Shown here: positions 37,501 through 49,847 of the stretch, one piece after another
How positions within the stretch are numbered: the first letter of the stretch is position 1
How the letters are laid out: every line of letters starts with the position of its first letter
NCBI GenBank assembly: GCA_033026295.1
Contig: CM065188.1
Coordinates: 15,096,642-15,160,641 of the forward strand
Origin: Channa striata
Taxonomy: Eukaryota; Chordata; Actinopteri; Anabantiformes; Channidae
DNA: 64,000 nt
Reading direction: 5' to 3'
The notes under the pieces: generated by a model
What the model was told of the DNA's origin: nothing
Database searches by the model: none
The model's input: the letters and a program-made list of their open reading frames with translations, nothing else
Position numbers and translations under genes: made by a program

Positions 37501-40500
37501 GGCTGACTTTATTCTGGTTTTTGCCACACAGTAAGCTGTTCAGCTCCTCACACTTGCAGAGACCTGGATTACACCGCAGAACACGGCCACCCCAGCTGCA
37601 CTCTCCACTGGCTTTGCCTTCTCTCACAAGTCTCATCCATCAGGTCGGGGGGGTGGGACTGGTCTTCTTGTTGCCGACTCCTGGACCATTTCTTCATCCA
37701 GCTCACTGTCTTCATCCCTACGCTGTCACACCTTCCTACCACACTGATTACATTCCACCGTAACCTCAGATCTCTTAACCCGGAGCAGTTCTCTTCACTG
37801 GTTTCTGCAACACTGCCCTCGCCCCAGGATCTCTCCACCCTCCATACAGACGCGGCCACTGACAGACTCTGTAATACACTTTCATCGTGCCTAGACAGTC
37901 TCTGCCTGACAACCTCTCGACCTGCTCGCCCTTCAGCTTTCAACTCTTGGCTAACTGACCAGATTCTGGAACAACTTACTGTCCTCAGGGGTGCTGAGAG
38001 GAAGTGGCGCAAAAGCAAGGCCCCATTTGCTCTATCTCACTGCCAGGATTTGCCTGCATCCTTCTCTCACAGTGTCACTAGGGCTAAAACTGAATACTTC
38101 CAGGACAAGCTCAGCAACACCACGGAGACCAATAAGTTGTTCTCCACTTTTAAGTCATTGCTCTACCAACCGCCCCCTCCGCCACCCACCTGTCTCACAG
38201 CCGACGACTTTGCCTCCTTTTTCACCAACAAGGTGGCAGCCATCAGCTCCCAGTTCTCTCCACCAGATGACATCCACCTACCAACATCGAATGACGCACT
38301 GTCAGAGGACGACGTATCTACTCTCCTCCTCTCAAATCGCCCAACCACTTGCTCTCTGCATCCGATCCCCTCCACCCTTCTTCAAGCTACTGCACTGACA
38401 CTAATACAAGCCATCACGCAGATCGTCAACACTTCTCTCAAAACAGGTACCTTTCCCACCTTGTTCAAGCAGGCCCAGATTACGCCTCTGTTGAAGAATC
38501 CTTCTCTTGATCCCTCCCATGTGGAGAATTACAGACCAGTCTCTCTTCTCCCATTTCTGGCCAAGACCCTGGAACGAGCAGTCTACAATCAACTATCAGA
38601 CTTTCTTTTCCAGAACGACCTCCTCGATGTGAATCAGTCTGGCTTCAAGAGTGGTCTCCAAAGAGATGGCACTTCTGACTGTTGTGGAAACCCTACGAAC
38701 TGCTAAAGCTGCGGGGAATTCTTCAGTCTTAACACTACTGGACCTGTCGGCAGGCTTTGACGCTGTAAACCACCAGATCCTCTTAAATACAGTCTCTAAC
38801 TTGGGTGTCTGGACCAGCTTCAGCCTGGTTTCGGTCCGACTTGTCTGGACGAACCTACAAGGTATCCTGGCAGGGGCGTGATTCTGTCATCATTTCTCCA
38901 CTGGTGTACCGCAGGGCTCTGTTCTTGGTCCTCTTCTTTTTTCCATCTATACTTCTTCCTTGGGCTCTATCATCGACTCACGTGGCTTTTCATATCACTT
39001 CTATGCAGATGACACACAGCTCTTCCTGTCCTTTCCGCCAGACGTCTCTACTATCTCGACACCCATCTCTGCCTGTCTCTTTTACATCTCTGCCTTAATG
39101 AGAGAAAGACATCTTCAACATCTCCAAGACTGAGGTTCTAGTCTTCCCAGCCAAACTGCTGACGCAGCACAACATCAGCATCAACATTGGATCCAAAGTG
39201 ATTGTTCCCGCTAAGTCGGGCAGAAATCTGGGGGTCATCATTGACGATCAACTGAGCTTCACGGAACACATCACCTCGTGTAGCTTTGCTCTCTACAACA
39301 TCAAGAAGATCAGACCCTACCTCTCTGGGTACATGACTCAACTCATCATGCAGGCATTGATCATATCTCATCTAGATTACTGCAGTGAGCTGTTGATGGG
39401 GTTACCAATATGCACGACCAAACCCCTGCAGATGATCCAAAATGCGGCAGCACGCCTTATCTGCTTTATCAACCAGCCAAAAAGGACTCACGTCACTCCG
39501 CTCTTCAGATCTCTGCACTGGCTTCCTGTGGCTGCAAGGATTAAGTTCAAAGCTATGTCTCCTCCCCACAGAGTGGTCAACTCAACAGCTCCAGCTTACT
39601 TAAACTTAATCATGTCTATCATCAGGTCTACAATCCCTCCCGACTGCTGCGTTTGGCCAGTGAGTGAGGTCTGGTGGTCCCAGCAGCACACAGAAAATAC
39701 CAGGGAAACCTATTCAGCTCAGTAACCCCACGATGGTGGAATGAGCTGCCAAACTCTGTGTGCTCAGCGACCTCACTCACTACATTTAAAACACTGCTGA
39801 GAACAGAACTCTTCCATTTCTTCCTTTAAAAAGAAACAAAAAAACCCTGCTTTTTCTTTTTTTCTCTACTTGCATCTCATGAAACCGTAACACTTATTTG
39901 ATAGCACTTTACTTTGATGTTTTTCTCCTTAACTTAGATTTGTAAGTTGCTTTGGACAAAAGCGTCTGCCAACTGCCTAAATGTAAATGTAAATTATGTT
40001 ACAGTTGATGAGCCTGTATCAGACTAGAGTATAAGGAAGTGTTGCTGAGGTGTGTGCTGATCACTACCTGTGACAGTCAGAGTTGTACTACGTAAACTGC
40101 TCGTCCATTCAAAGTCCCGTGTTCTGAATGTGAAGTGATACTGGGCTGAATCTGTTTCTCTCAGGTCAGTGATTGTCAGAGTGGAGCGTCCTGTCTCTGT
40201 GTTAAAGACCTGAACACGACCTGAATACTGGGAGTCTTTCCTAAGATCCTCAGGCTGTGAGGGATTCTGCCACTGATGACGACGGTCAGACCTGAACCAG
40301 AACTTTGTGGTTATACGTCCATAACTGCTGTAGGTACATGAAATATCCACTGATGAACCTTTAGTGGCACAGATGCTTCTGTCAGTGTAAATCACTGTGT
40401 TGCAGGATTGACCATCGACACCTGAAAGATAAAACATTTGAAAAAAGCATGTGAAAAATTGTGTGTTTGTGTTGCTGAGGTGGCAGATTACATCCACTTC

Positions 40501-43500
40501 AGGCATAAAACCAAACATAGCAGGTTAAAGATGCTTCTGAGGCATGTCCTAGGCATGCTTCTAAGCTGTGCAGTGCAGCAAACAACAGATTCCTCATAGG
40601 ACTGTTGCTCCTTGTCCCCATGTTGTCTGCAGTGTTTAGGTCATACTCTCTATGATATGGAGTAAATCATTTATTTTCGACCAGGCAAATTGGCTGGCCA
40701 CCCACACCTGCTAATCAGAAACAAGATCCTAAAGTTCCTCACTGGGTACTGTATCTGGACTCTACACTGAGAAAGTAGAAGGATTCCTCTGTCAGCATGC
40801 TTGGGGGCGTTCAAGGACCAGAAGTGAATCTGCTTCATTTTGTCCACAACTGATCCTTCAAACTTTGCCTGGATTGGCCCCAATACTGATACTAACTATC
40901 TAATCCAGACATTTTTGGTTAAAATGTTACAGAATGAGATACAAACGAAATCAGAAAATGTTCAGCTAGTGGAAGAAACTGTGGAGGAAACTCACACACT
41001 GAAGGAGAAGGGAAACGCTCATGTCCTTTGACAGCACACGAATAGCTGTTTACATCATAGTCATGATGAAATATTGATCTTTTTTCCTGATTTCTCATTT
41101 TTCCTCCATTCCTGTACCAGATGTAGGAGGAATGAAGTGGTAGATGACAGCTGCTGTGACACCTCAGTTCAGGCCTGTTAGAATATGATCTCCTTGTTAT
41201 CACCTGCAGATGTGGACCTTTTGAAAAACAACAGAAACGTTTGGTCTGTATTGAATACTGGCATAAAATGTACACAAGACAAGTACAACAAGTTCAATTT
41301 TATATATCATAAGTGAAGCTGTGAAACATTAGAAATTCTGCTCAAAAAGCTGCTGTTGTTAATATTACAAAAGACTTATTGCACAGCTACATGCAACTTT
41401 CACTGCTGTTCTGTTTGTCAGTTTGTGCTGATCAGTACCTGTGACAGTCAGAGTTGTACCAGGTAAACTGCTCGTCCATTCAAAGTCCCGTGTTCTGAAT
41501 GTGAAGTGATACTGGGCTGAATCTTTCTCTCTCAGGTCAGTGATTGTCAGAGTGGAGCGTCCTGTCTCTGTGTGAGAGACCTGGACACGACCTGAATACT
41601 GGGAGTCTTTCCTAAGATCCTCAGGCTGTGAGGGATTCTGCCACTGATGACGACGGTCAGACCGGAACCAGAACTTGGTGGTTATACGTCCATAACTGCT
41701 GTAGGTACATGAAATATCCACGGATGAACCTTTGAGGGCACAGATGTTTCTGTCAGTGTAAAGCACTGTGTTGCAGGATTGACCATCAACACCTGAAAGA
41801 CAAAAAAAAATCCCTGGTCTCACTGAATCGTTTGAGTTTAATTTGGAACAAAGGTGAGTAGGCAAATAACTCAGGTTCTGCACTCTGATAGTTTCCAGGA
41901 GTTAAATTAACACGAATGCACTTAAAACCTGAATTATGCATGAACGATGATGTTCTCACCTCTACTACTACTACTCTTTCGGCTTTTCCCATAAGGGGTC
42001 GCCACAGCCTATCATCCATTTCCACCTCACTCTATCGTGGGCATCTTCCTCTCTGACACCAGCTAACCTCATGTCCTCTGTTAGAACGTCCATATATCTC
42101 CTCCTTGGTCGTCCTCTCGCCCTCTTGCCTGGCAGCTCCATCTCCAACATCCTTCTACCAATATATTCACTATCCCTCCTCTGCACATGTCCAAACCATC
42201 TCAGTCTGGCCTCTCTGACTTTGTTGCTAACACAGGCAACGTGCGCTGTCCCTCTGATGAGCTCGTTCCTTAATCTGTCCAACCTTGTGACTCCTAAGGA
42301 GAACCTCAACATCTTCATCTCTGCTGCTTCCATCTCTGCCTCTTGTCTCTTTGTCACTGCTACTGTCTCTAGCCCATAGAGCAGAGCTGGTCTCACCACT
42401 GTCCTGTTCACCTTTCCTTTGAGTCTTGCTGACACTCTTCTGTCACACAACACTCCTGACACATTCCTCCACCCACTCCAACCCGCCTGAACTCGCCTCT
42501 TCACCTCTTTTCCACACTCCCCATCACACTGAACCATTGACCCCAAGTACTTAAACTCCTGCACCTTCTTCACCTCAGCCCCCTGTAACCTCACGCTTCT
42601 ACCTTGCTCCCTCTCGTTTACACACATGTATTCTGTCTTGCTACGACTGACTTTCATGCCTCTTCTTTCCAGAGCAAACCTCCACCTCTCCAGCTGTTCC
42701 TCCACCTGCTCTCTACTCTCACTGCAAATCACAATGGCATCTGCAAACATCATTGTCCAGGGAGATTTCTGTCTGACCTCTGTCTGACATCTGTCAACCT
42801 ATCCATCAGCATAGCAAACAAGAAGGGACTCAAAGCCGATCCTTGGTGTAGTCCCACCTCCACCTTGAACTCCTGTCTGACCTACGGCACATCTCACCAC
42901 CGTCATGCTCCTCTCATACATGTCCTGAACTACTTTGACATACTTCTCTGCCACTCCCGACAACCTCATACAGTACCACAGCTCCTCCCTCGGCACCCTG
43001 TCATACGCCTTCTCTAAATCCACAAATACACAATGCAGCTCCTTCTGACCATCTCTGTACTTTTCCATCAACGATCTCAAAGCGAAAATGGCATCAGTGG
43101 TGCTCTTACGGGGCATGAAACCATACTGCTGCTCACAAATCTCCACCTCCTTCCTAAGCCTGGCCTCCACTACTCTTTCCCACAGCTTCATTGTGTGGCT
43201 CATCAGATTGATCCCTCTGTAGTTGCTGCAGTTCTGCGTGTCACCCTTGTTCTTAAAGATCGGCACCAGAACGCTTCTCCTCCATTCCTCAGGCATCTTA
43301 TCACTCTCTAAAATCCTGTTAAACAGACCTGTCAGAAACTTCACTGCTGTCTCTCCTAGACACTTCTACACCTCCACAGGTTCGTCATCAGGACAAACAG
43401 CCTTTCCGCTCTTCATCCTTTTCAGAGCCTTCCTCACCTCATCCTTTCTAATCTCTGCTATTTCCTGCTCCACTACATCCACATCTTCCTCCCTTCTTTC

Positions 43501-46500
43501 CCTGTCATTTTCCTCATTCATCAGCTCCTCAAAATACTCCTTCCATCTTCTCTGCACACTCTCCTGGCTTGTTAGCACCTTTCCATCTCTGTCTTTAATC
43601 ACCCTTATCTGTTGCACATCTTTCCCATCCCTATCTCTCTGTCTGGCTATCCTGTACAAGTCCTTCTCTCCTTCCTTTGTGTCTAACCTGTCATACAGCT
43701 CATTGTAAGCTTTCTGTTTGGCCTTTGCCACCCCCATCTTTACTCTGCGCTGCACTTCCTTATACTCCTGTCTACTTTCCTCAGTCCTTTCTACATCCTA
43801 CTTCCTTTTACCTAACCTCTTCCTCTGGATTACATTTACATTTAGCAGACGCTTTTATCCAAAGCGACTTACAGATTAATTTGGTACATACATACACAGT
43901 GGTGATGGCTGCCACACAGGGTGCTCATTACCACTGGGAGCAAGCGGGGGTTCAGTGTCTTGCCCAAGGACACTTCGACATGTAGCAAGCATGGACTGGG
44001 GATTGAAACACTGAACTTGCCTTACCAACTGAGCTACAGCTGCCCACCCTGTAGGTTAACAGCACCGGTGGCGGTCGTTGTTGACCCGGGCCTCGACCGA
44101 TCCGGTATTAAAGTGGCATGGATGACTCGCATGGTTGTACTTGGCAAAATTTTACGCCGGATGCCCTTCCTGACGCAACCCTCTCTATTTATCCGGGCAT
44201 GGGACCGGCACAGAAGTTACTGGCTTGCAACCCCTGGGGCTAGATTATGATGTTCTCACCTCTGACGTAATTCAATTCATGGAGAAGATTAATTTTATAT
44301 CACCAAACACCTGGAATTAAAAAAACAAACAAACAAACATCTAATACACTCCTTTCACCTTTGTCCAACATCTGACTTTGTGTTTGAAATAAAACACAGA
44401 GGATCCAAAATGCGGCAGCAAGGACTCATGTCACACAACTGTTCAGATGTCTACACTGGCTTCCAGTAGCTGCAGGCATCAGCTTCAAAGCTCGGTCTCT
44501 TGCCTACAAGGGGGTAAACTCCAACGCTCCTGCTTACATCAACTCCCTCATTTTCGTCTCCAATCCCTACCGTCAACTGCACTCTGGTGGTCCTGGCCTC
44601 ACACAGAAGACACCAAGCAAAACTCTTTAGCTCAGTGATCCCACACACAATATTCCAACAACTGCTGAAAGTGGAACTCTTCTGCACCTTCCCATGCACT
44701 TGAATCTTGGAGGAATCTGTTTTTTTAATCTAGTTTTTCTTGCACTTGCAAGTGTTTAGGTCAGAAATTGTTTGTCTACTAGCACTTTCTTTCAATGCTT
44801 TGTTCTAACCTTAGAGTTTTGCTTGTTCCGCATTATTTCAGACTGATTAGATTCCTCTGTGGGGACAGAGAATAACAATAAACCATAAGATGGAGACATA
44901 GTCTTAGTAAACTCACACACTGAAGGAGAAGGGAACATGTCGTGTCCGTGTAGAGAGCAGGAAATGCTTTGTGCAGGATCAAAGTGAGCTGCTAAAGATG
45001 ATGATGATGATTCTCTCCACATTTGTCCATTTTTGTACCAGATGTACAAATGACGATCAGGTAAACAACTGCTATGACACTTCACCTCTGCCCAGACAGA
45101 ATCCCGGTGGACTTGTGATCTGATCACCTTCACCTGGAGATCTGATTATGTATAGAATGAACAGAAATGTAATAATCACATACAGTGGATGTACATTTGT
45201 GCAAGTTTACTCTAGTATTTCAAACTATTAACCATCTGTGACTGAATTCGTCTTTCTAATAAAACATTACCTGTGACAGACAAAGTGACTCCAGGTTCAG
45301 CAGTGTAACGTCCTCCTGGTTGGTTTGTTAGGAACCTGAACTTGTAAACAGCTGAGTCCCTCTGTCTCACGTCTCTGATTCTCAGAGTACAGACTCTGTC
45401 GTGACAGTGATATTCCACTCGACCCATGTAGTCTGGGTCTGTTCTCAGGTCTACAGGTGCATTGCCCCCCCTTTCAGTGAACCATATTGTGTTTTGAAGT
45501 GTTGGTCTGGATGGGTATGTGTAGGTGCAGGACATGTCCACTGTTGATCCTTTTATTGCACAGATCTTCGTTGAAGAGTAAGTCACTCCCCAGTTATTCT
45601 GACCATGTGTCACTGTAACACAGAGAACAACAGAAACAATGATCCTAATAACCTCAGTAGTAGAGTAGATGATGCGATGCTGTGAAGTTGTCTTAGTTTA
45701 ATTGTTGTGCACTCATGCACAACATCATCCAATCGCAGTGAAGCGACGAGCTTTACTACAGTGACACTCACCAGGGAAAGAGCAAGAAGACGAATCATCA
45801 GAATCTAGGTTGGTTCGGGCAAGAAGTTAGGTGTTTTCCTACTTGTATGGTTTTAGTTTTCCTGTGCGTCTTTTTTTTTTTTACCTTGCGCTCTGTGTGT
45901 CCCTCCAGGTTCCCTCCTTGCCTGCTGAGGTTCTCCTCCACCTCATTCAATCTCTCCTGCTCTCCTTGAATCCACTCTTCTGTTGGCAGCAATCATCACA
46001 CCTGAACTGCGCCACTCATCCACACATGCATATAATGACTTTTGATTATTATCATCTTTGTGTGTCTGTGTCTGCTTTTTCTCCTGTTCCTGTCCATTCC
46101 CTGACCCCCAACCTTTTATTAGTCACGAAACGTCTTGTCAGTAAGTCCTGGTTTGTTGGTGTTAGTTTTTTAGTCCTTTTTTCTTTCATCCTTCCTTTTG
46201 ATGGCTACTCTGTCACTCCTCCTCCCCACATGTAACGTTGTTGACCTTCGACCTGCTCTTAGCCTGCATAAGACGTCTATCCTTATCCACTCTCTGCTCA
46301 CTGCCCGTCTTGACGACTTTAATGCTTTGTTATCCGGTATTTCACACAGGTTAACATTTGACTTTTAAACCCTCATCCGTACTTTTAAGGCCCTTAATAG
46401 CCTTAGCCACAGCCACCTTAGCTTTCCGAGCTCCTACAATTATAAACCCCTTCCCGTACTCGTTCTTTCTTTAAGAGTCTTCTTTCCACGCCACTGCTCC

Positions 46501-48325
46501 CCCATCTTCTGAAATCTCTCCCTGACAACAGTCAGAACACTGATTCTTTATCCCTATTCCAATCACGTCTTAAAACCCATCTATTTAAAATGGCTTATTC
46601 TTTGTGATTTCCCACTGTATTATTTATCTAAATAGCTCGATTTGGTAATTTTATCCTTGTGGTTTTTTCATATAGTTTATTTATTGTTATTGATTGTTGC
46701 TACGTGCTTCGGGACAGTTTTCTTGAGTGACGTGAAAGTTGCTTTTATATAAAATGTATTATTATTAAAAGAGACTAAAACTCATGATGCAGATGCAAGT
46801 TGAGCCAATGTGTGCTGAGTCAACTGAGAAACCAAACTTCCTCATAAACACTGATTAAAAAATGATAGAAGTTCTGTAGCTACATAGACAGAACAAAACA
46901 GTCACAATATCCAGCACTTCTGACACCAGGGTGGGTCTCCGATCATCAACCGTTTAAAGATCTTCATTACAGATCTTTCTAACAAGTGACTCAGTAACCA
47001 AATACTGGTTAATAAAGACTTATCTTTGTGTGGTCTCTCTCTTTCTGTGCTTACTGCTTCGCCTGTTCTGCTAAATCGGGGAGAAATGTTGTTTGAATAT
47101 TGACATGCTGTGGAGGGACATGAGGTGAAGAACCTTCACTACACACTGACACAGACATAGAACAGAACAGGAAGGAGGCATGTGCTCTGAAATAAAGGGC
47201 CGTCACCAGTGATGGTGCTGGGAAAAAAGAAGCTGCTTTTGGTGGAATAAGTTCAGAAATCGTCACAAACAGTGTTGATCCTAGAGTCTGTTGGGGCCCC
47301 AGGCAAAAATGTACGTATCATAAACCAGCTATGGTTATGAAATGGAAACGCCAGTAAAATACACAGCACAATAACTTACAGTAACCCAACATAGTGACTC
47401 ATAGTACACTATAATATAGACTTATTTGCATTTACATGTCATACCAGCATACAGAGCTTGACGATGAGCTTAGTCGGACACCGCACGCCACTGTCTGTGA
47501 CGACACACAGCTGATTATTAGCAGCCTGCTACAGTCGCTAAGCTAACAAGTTGACTTTCAGCGACTTCATCAAAGCTGGACACATTAGCCTGCTCCGCTA
47601 ACTTAGTACTCGGGCGACTGGAGACAGCACAAATCATTCTGGCTCAGAGTCAAATGTTGCTGTGCATGCAGACATAACCACATCTGATCATTACTGGTTG
47701 TTTTCAGGTGGTTACACACATTCTTCACTAAACACAAACACCCTGAAAATTGCTTCTAATTTATGATGAATAAATGCACAATGTTGGTCAAACTGTATAT
47801 ACTCAGTGCAAATGTTGTAAATGTGCTTTGTTTAATGGATTTGTTGGACTGAGGAGACGTCACATAGTCTGACGGTGAAGAATTGAAAATAATTCTTATT
47901 TCTGTTCACTCTGTGTCAAGTTGCTGCAGAGTTAAGTGTTAAAACCACAAAGAATTAAATTGAGGTGAGAAAAATTTTGCATTTGAGCTGTTCTTCCTGT
48001 TGCCTCATTCATCCCCAAATAGACACATAGTGCAGTTATTGGTCAAACAAACATTCATGTACAATAGAAATTAAAGTGATACACCAATATGTTCCATATT
48101 TGAAATCATTTACATATGAATATCTTTTACACTATTTCGGCGATGTTCGATATTCACTCAGCTCTTAGTCACTCATTTTCAAATACAACATAAAAATATG
48201 ACTTTCCTTGTACATTTACAAATGCAGCAGTTTCTTCCACTCAGTGAATGTAAATGTAGATGTACAGTACCTGACAGAGAGAGAAGGAAGACGACTAATC
48301 CACTCGCTGCTGCTGTGAAACTCAT
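34420..48325 (-). CDS. R4: eight-Ig-domain Siglec/CD22-like receptor with basic TM residue
   Basis: Twelve exons in transcript order: 48325-48271, 45612-45271, 45141-44917, 41792-41439, 41217-40996, 40421-40068, 36034-35810, 35706-35449, 35364-35104, 34908-34827, 34744-34702, 34515-34420. They total 2517 nt, a continuous 838-residue frame: signal, (V-D2) x3, C2, C2, TM, tail. The first V is Siglec-like (VCTLRI, YKFRFLTN with Arg); the second and third are a different V class. The TM segment MNIIRLTLAVLVLLLVLSLS has an Arg aligned with the R2 Lys. The 45-residue tail is acidic at its end (RDDTEEHEDVV) and has no Tyr, so signalling would need an adaptor; that is inferred from activating Siglecs. 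RTE and L2 elements occupy its introns. A poly(A)-like signal is at 33971-33976. Confidence 0.78.
34702..34744 (-). CDS. R4 exon 11, short cytoplasmic exon
   Basis: 43 nt encoding KKKTQNLESVEMIE; acceptor TTCCAG, donor GAG|GTGAGC. Confidence 0.7.
34827..34908 (-). CDS. R4 exon 10, transmembrane segment with Arg
   Basis: 82 nt encoding DKSHMIMNIIRLTLAVLVLL and further hydrophobic residues. The Arg aligns with the Lys of R2. Confidence 0.73.
35104..35364 (-). CDS. R4 exon 9, C2 domain (C2a type)
   Basis: 261 nt, near-identical to the R1, R2 and R6 C2 exons up to the G strand (EAQNIIGRQ). Confidence 0.82.
35449..35706 (-). CDS. R4 exon 8, C2 domain (C2b type)
   Basis: 258 nt: SVTLTCSSDSNSAANYTW, then SGQYYCTVKNELGRRTSED. 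Donor GTAAAA. Confidence 0.8.
35810..36034 (-). CDS. R4 exon 7, D2 domain
   Basis: 225 nt with ECHSSC, YVWFKNGEK and VSCALKGHED. Separated from its V exon by about 4 kb filled largely by a LINE and a SINE. Of two tandem CCAG acceptors, the upstream one keeps phase 1. Confidence 0.76.
36240..36478 (+). mobile_element. tRNA-derived SINE
   Basis: B-box-like GGATCAAATCCC, conserved body CCCTGAGCAAGACACCCAGC and AATAAAGGTTCTTCTTC tail. Relatives at 51130-51378 and 57421-57548. Confidence 0.6.
36840..39995 (+). mobile_element. L2/CR1-group LINE with 5' region, decayed
   Basis: From a 5' GC-rich leader (about 37.1 kb) through an endonuclease segment (LWNCQSAVNKADF, ETWITPQNTAT) and RT (ENYRPVSLLPF, LLDLSAGFDAVNH, FYADDTQLFL at about 39005) to a 3' end with TTGCTTTGGACAAAAGCGTC and TAAATG repeats. 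Frames are broken at many points. It lies antisense in an R4 intron. The 5' edge is approximate. Confidence 0.75.
40068..40421 (-). CDS. R4 exon 6, class-2 V domain
   Basis: 354 nt, close to exon 4 (NTETGR for HTETGR, SLRSTT for SLPGTT). An L2 LINE begins about 70 bases past its donor. Confidence 0.77.
40996..41217 (-). CDS. R4 exon 5, D2 domain
   Basis: 222 nt with RCHSSC, YIWYRNGGK and SYSCAVKGHE. Confidence 0.76.
41439..41792 (-). CDS. R4 exon 4, class-2 V domain
   Basis: 354 nt. Cys in QSCNTV, NICALK and DISCTY, but none in the E strand (GRSTLTI) or F strand (YHFTFRT). The Arg position is Thr. Near-copy of the exon at 40068. Confidence 0.78.
41964..44246 (-). mobile_element. RTE-clade LINE with 17-bp target duplication, internally rearranged
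   Basis: Exact 17-base duplication ATGATGTTCTCACCTCT at 41947-41963 and 44247-44263. Minus-strand ORF2 pieces: 43755-43366, 43344-42799 (NYRGINLMSH, FVDLEKAYDRVPRE) and 42753-41971 (FADAIVICSESREQVEE to WEKPKE). The catalytic FADD reads FADA, so RT is inactive. No endonuclease domain; the 5' part (43835-44246) is replaced by another repeat and GC-rich leader sequence. It sits in an R4 intron. Confidence 0.8.
43835..44046 (-). mobile_element. SINE-like repeat with LINE-type tail
   Basis: Begins with ACATTTACATTTAGCAGACG and AAGCGACTTACAG, the reverse of a common fish retroposon tail, and ends with TTACCAACTGAGCTACAGCT. Same family as 52829-53016. Lies inside the 17-bp duplication that bounds the RTE element. 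Confidence 0.55.
44385..44800 (+). mobile_element. LINE 3' fragment
   Basis: Encodes RTHVTQLF, LHWLPVAAGISFKARSL and NAPAYINSL, relatives of the 33.2 and 39.5 kb LINE sequences, then a T-rich 3' region. Confidence 0.6.
44917..45141 (-). CDS. R4 exon 3, D2 domain
   Basis: 225 nt with KCHSSC, LYIWYKNGQ and SISCSLHGHD; donor GTGAGT at 44911-44916. Confidence 0.78.
45271..45612 (-). CDS. R4 exon 2, Siglec-like V-set domain
   Basis: 342 nt. Starts VTHGQNNWGVTYSSTKICA, with E-strand VCTLRI and F-strand YKFRFLTN (Arg present). This is the membrane-distal domain and the best candidate for sialic-acid binding in R4. Confidence 0.8.
46230..46770 (+). mobile_element. LINE 3' fragment, CR1/L2/Rex1 group
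   Basis: Decayed C-terminal ORF (SLLTARLDDFNALLSGIS-like) followed by GTTGCTTTTATATAAAATGT and ATTATTATT repeats. Upstream of the R4 first V exon. Confidence 0.5.
46790..48240. other. R4 intron 1, remaining part
   Basis: Contains a decayed copy of the opposite-strand signal relic (about 47900) and a segment near 47540 (GCTAAGCTAACAAGTTGACT) repeated near 49110. No exon seen. Confidence 0.4.
48271..48325 (-). CDS. R4 exon 1, signal peptide
   Basis: Encodes MSFTAAASGLVVFLLSLS, donor CAG|GTACTG. An upstream in-frame ATG ends at 48340 (MRGAA extension). Confidence 0.72.
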
Positions 48326-48344
48326 AGCTGCTCCTCTCATGTGT

Positions 48345-49845
48345 CTGTGCGACTCTAGAGATGATGGAACAAGTTAGAGACAGGAAGCACATCAGTCACA
48401 TCACTAGACAAACTCCACCAGCAGGAAGACGCCGAATCTAAAGATGTCTTACCTCTGTCACCGGTAAAGACAAGACAGAAATCAGGATGTTAAAATTAAG
48501 CAGATTTATTTATCTACTTGACTAGAAAAGAAACATTTGACCTTTTTCATATAATCTACAAAACAGATAGATATACATATCTGCAACTCTCCTTTTGGGG
48601 TTAAGACAAAGGTCAGTGTCTGAAAACAGAAACAGAAATGAATGCAGTGTAGTTATTGATACATAGTTATTGTCCTTTTTATGCTGTGCTGTGATAATGT
48701 CGGCGTGGTGACCTTACAGTATTTGTTTTGGCAATAATAATATTTGCATGTAGAGATGAAAAAAGTATTTTTTGTAGGACTGTGTGTTGGGCCTCGTCTT
48801 CCGGTCGTCGTTCTTCCCGCCTCCTGCTACGTGATTGCTCAAAGCAGCTTTAATCCTAGTCGTTGCAGGTTTTATCTCCGTTGTCTCAATTTATTACAAA
48901 AAATTGTACATCATAAAACCGCTATGCTTAAGATATAGAAGATACAATAAAACACACATCATATCATAATAACTTAAAGTAAAACACTGTGGTGATTTAT
49001 AGGATCTAAATTTCATAGCTTAGCACAGTTAGCTTGGCTGGAAACAGCTTTCAAATACTTTCCCACACAAAAAGTCTTGTCTCAGTTAACCTTGCGGATT
49101 CTGTGCAGCCTGATGGCTAAGCTAACAAGTTGACTTCTGGTGCCTTGACTCTGACTCCAGCAGCCGAACGTGTCCATTGGCGGCTCTGCTAACTTCAGTC
49201 CGTTTCAGATATTAACTCTGGACTTTGTTAGGACAATTCAGCCTGGGACATTGTCCGGTGAGGCCATTCAGAATGTAACTAACAGTGGGAGATGCGTCCT
49301 CAAGTGTGAAAATGGAGGATCGATTTCCATGCGCGATCAGTGGACAGGGGAGGCACGATTTGATATAAAACTTAATCTGTGGTGACGTGTGTTTTATTAA
49401 CAGCCCAACGGAGCTGTACATCTAATAACAAAAGGTTCAACCAATCGACTACAGCGACACTTCGGTAATAGAAACGTCAGGAAGACGCCACTAGCTTTGA
49501 ATCGTCCTGACGATTCGGCCCAGAGCAACATCATACTGGAACAGACTGGGACACTGCACTAGGGAGCTCAAAGGACATAACCTGGATAAAGTCCTCAATG
49601 TCTGAAAAAGGCTTTAGTTAGTGAACTAATGTTATATGTCAAAGGAAACATGAGAACCAGCGTTTATCTGACACTATCTAGTGTTATATTGAATCATTGT
49701 CATCTGCTCCACTTACCACTATCTGTCTTTTTTCTTCTTCTTTTCTCGACCAGAATGATGACTCTTCTTCATTTTCAGCAGCTGGTTTTTGGTGCTTCAT
49801 TACACTGTTTATTTGCACTGAATTAATGGTCTGCACTTATGTCTA
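48345..49845. other. Gap between R5 C2 and R4 start, no TM exon found
   Basis: Searched for a minus-strand hydrophobic exon with phase-1 acceptor to complete R5; none recognised. Confidence 0.4.
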
Positions 49846-49847
49846 TA

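Noticed and set aside
43223..43708. 161-codon plus-strand frame
   Set aside because: Antisense shadow of the RTE ORF2.
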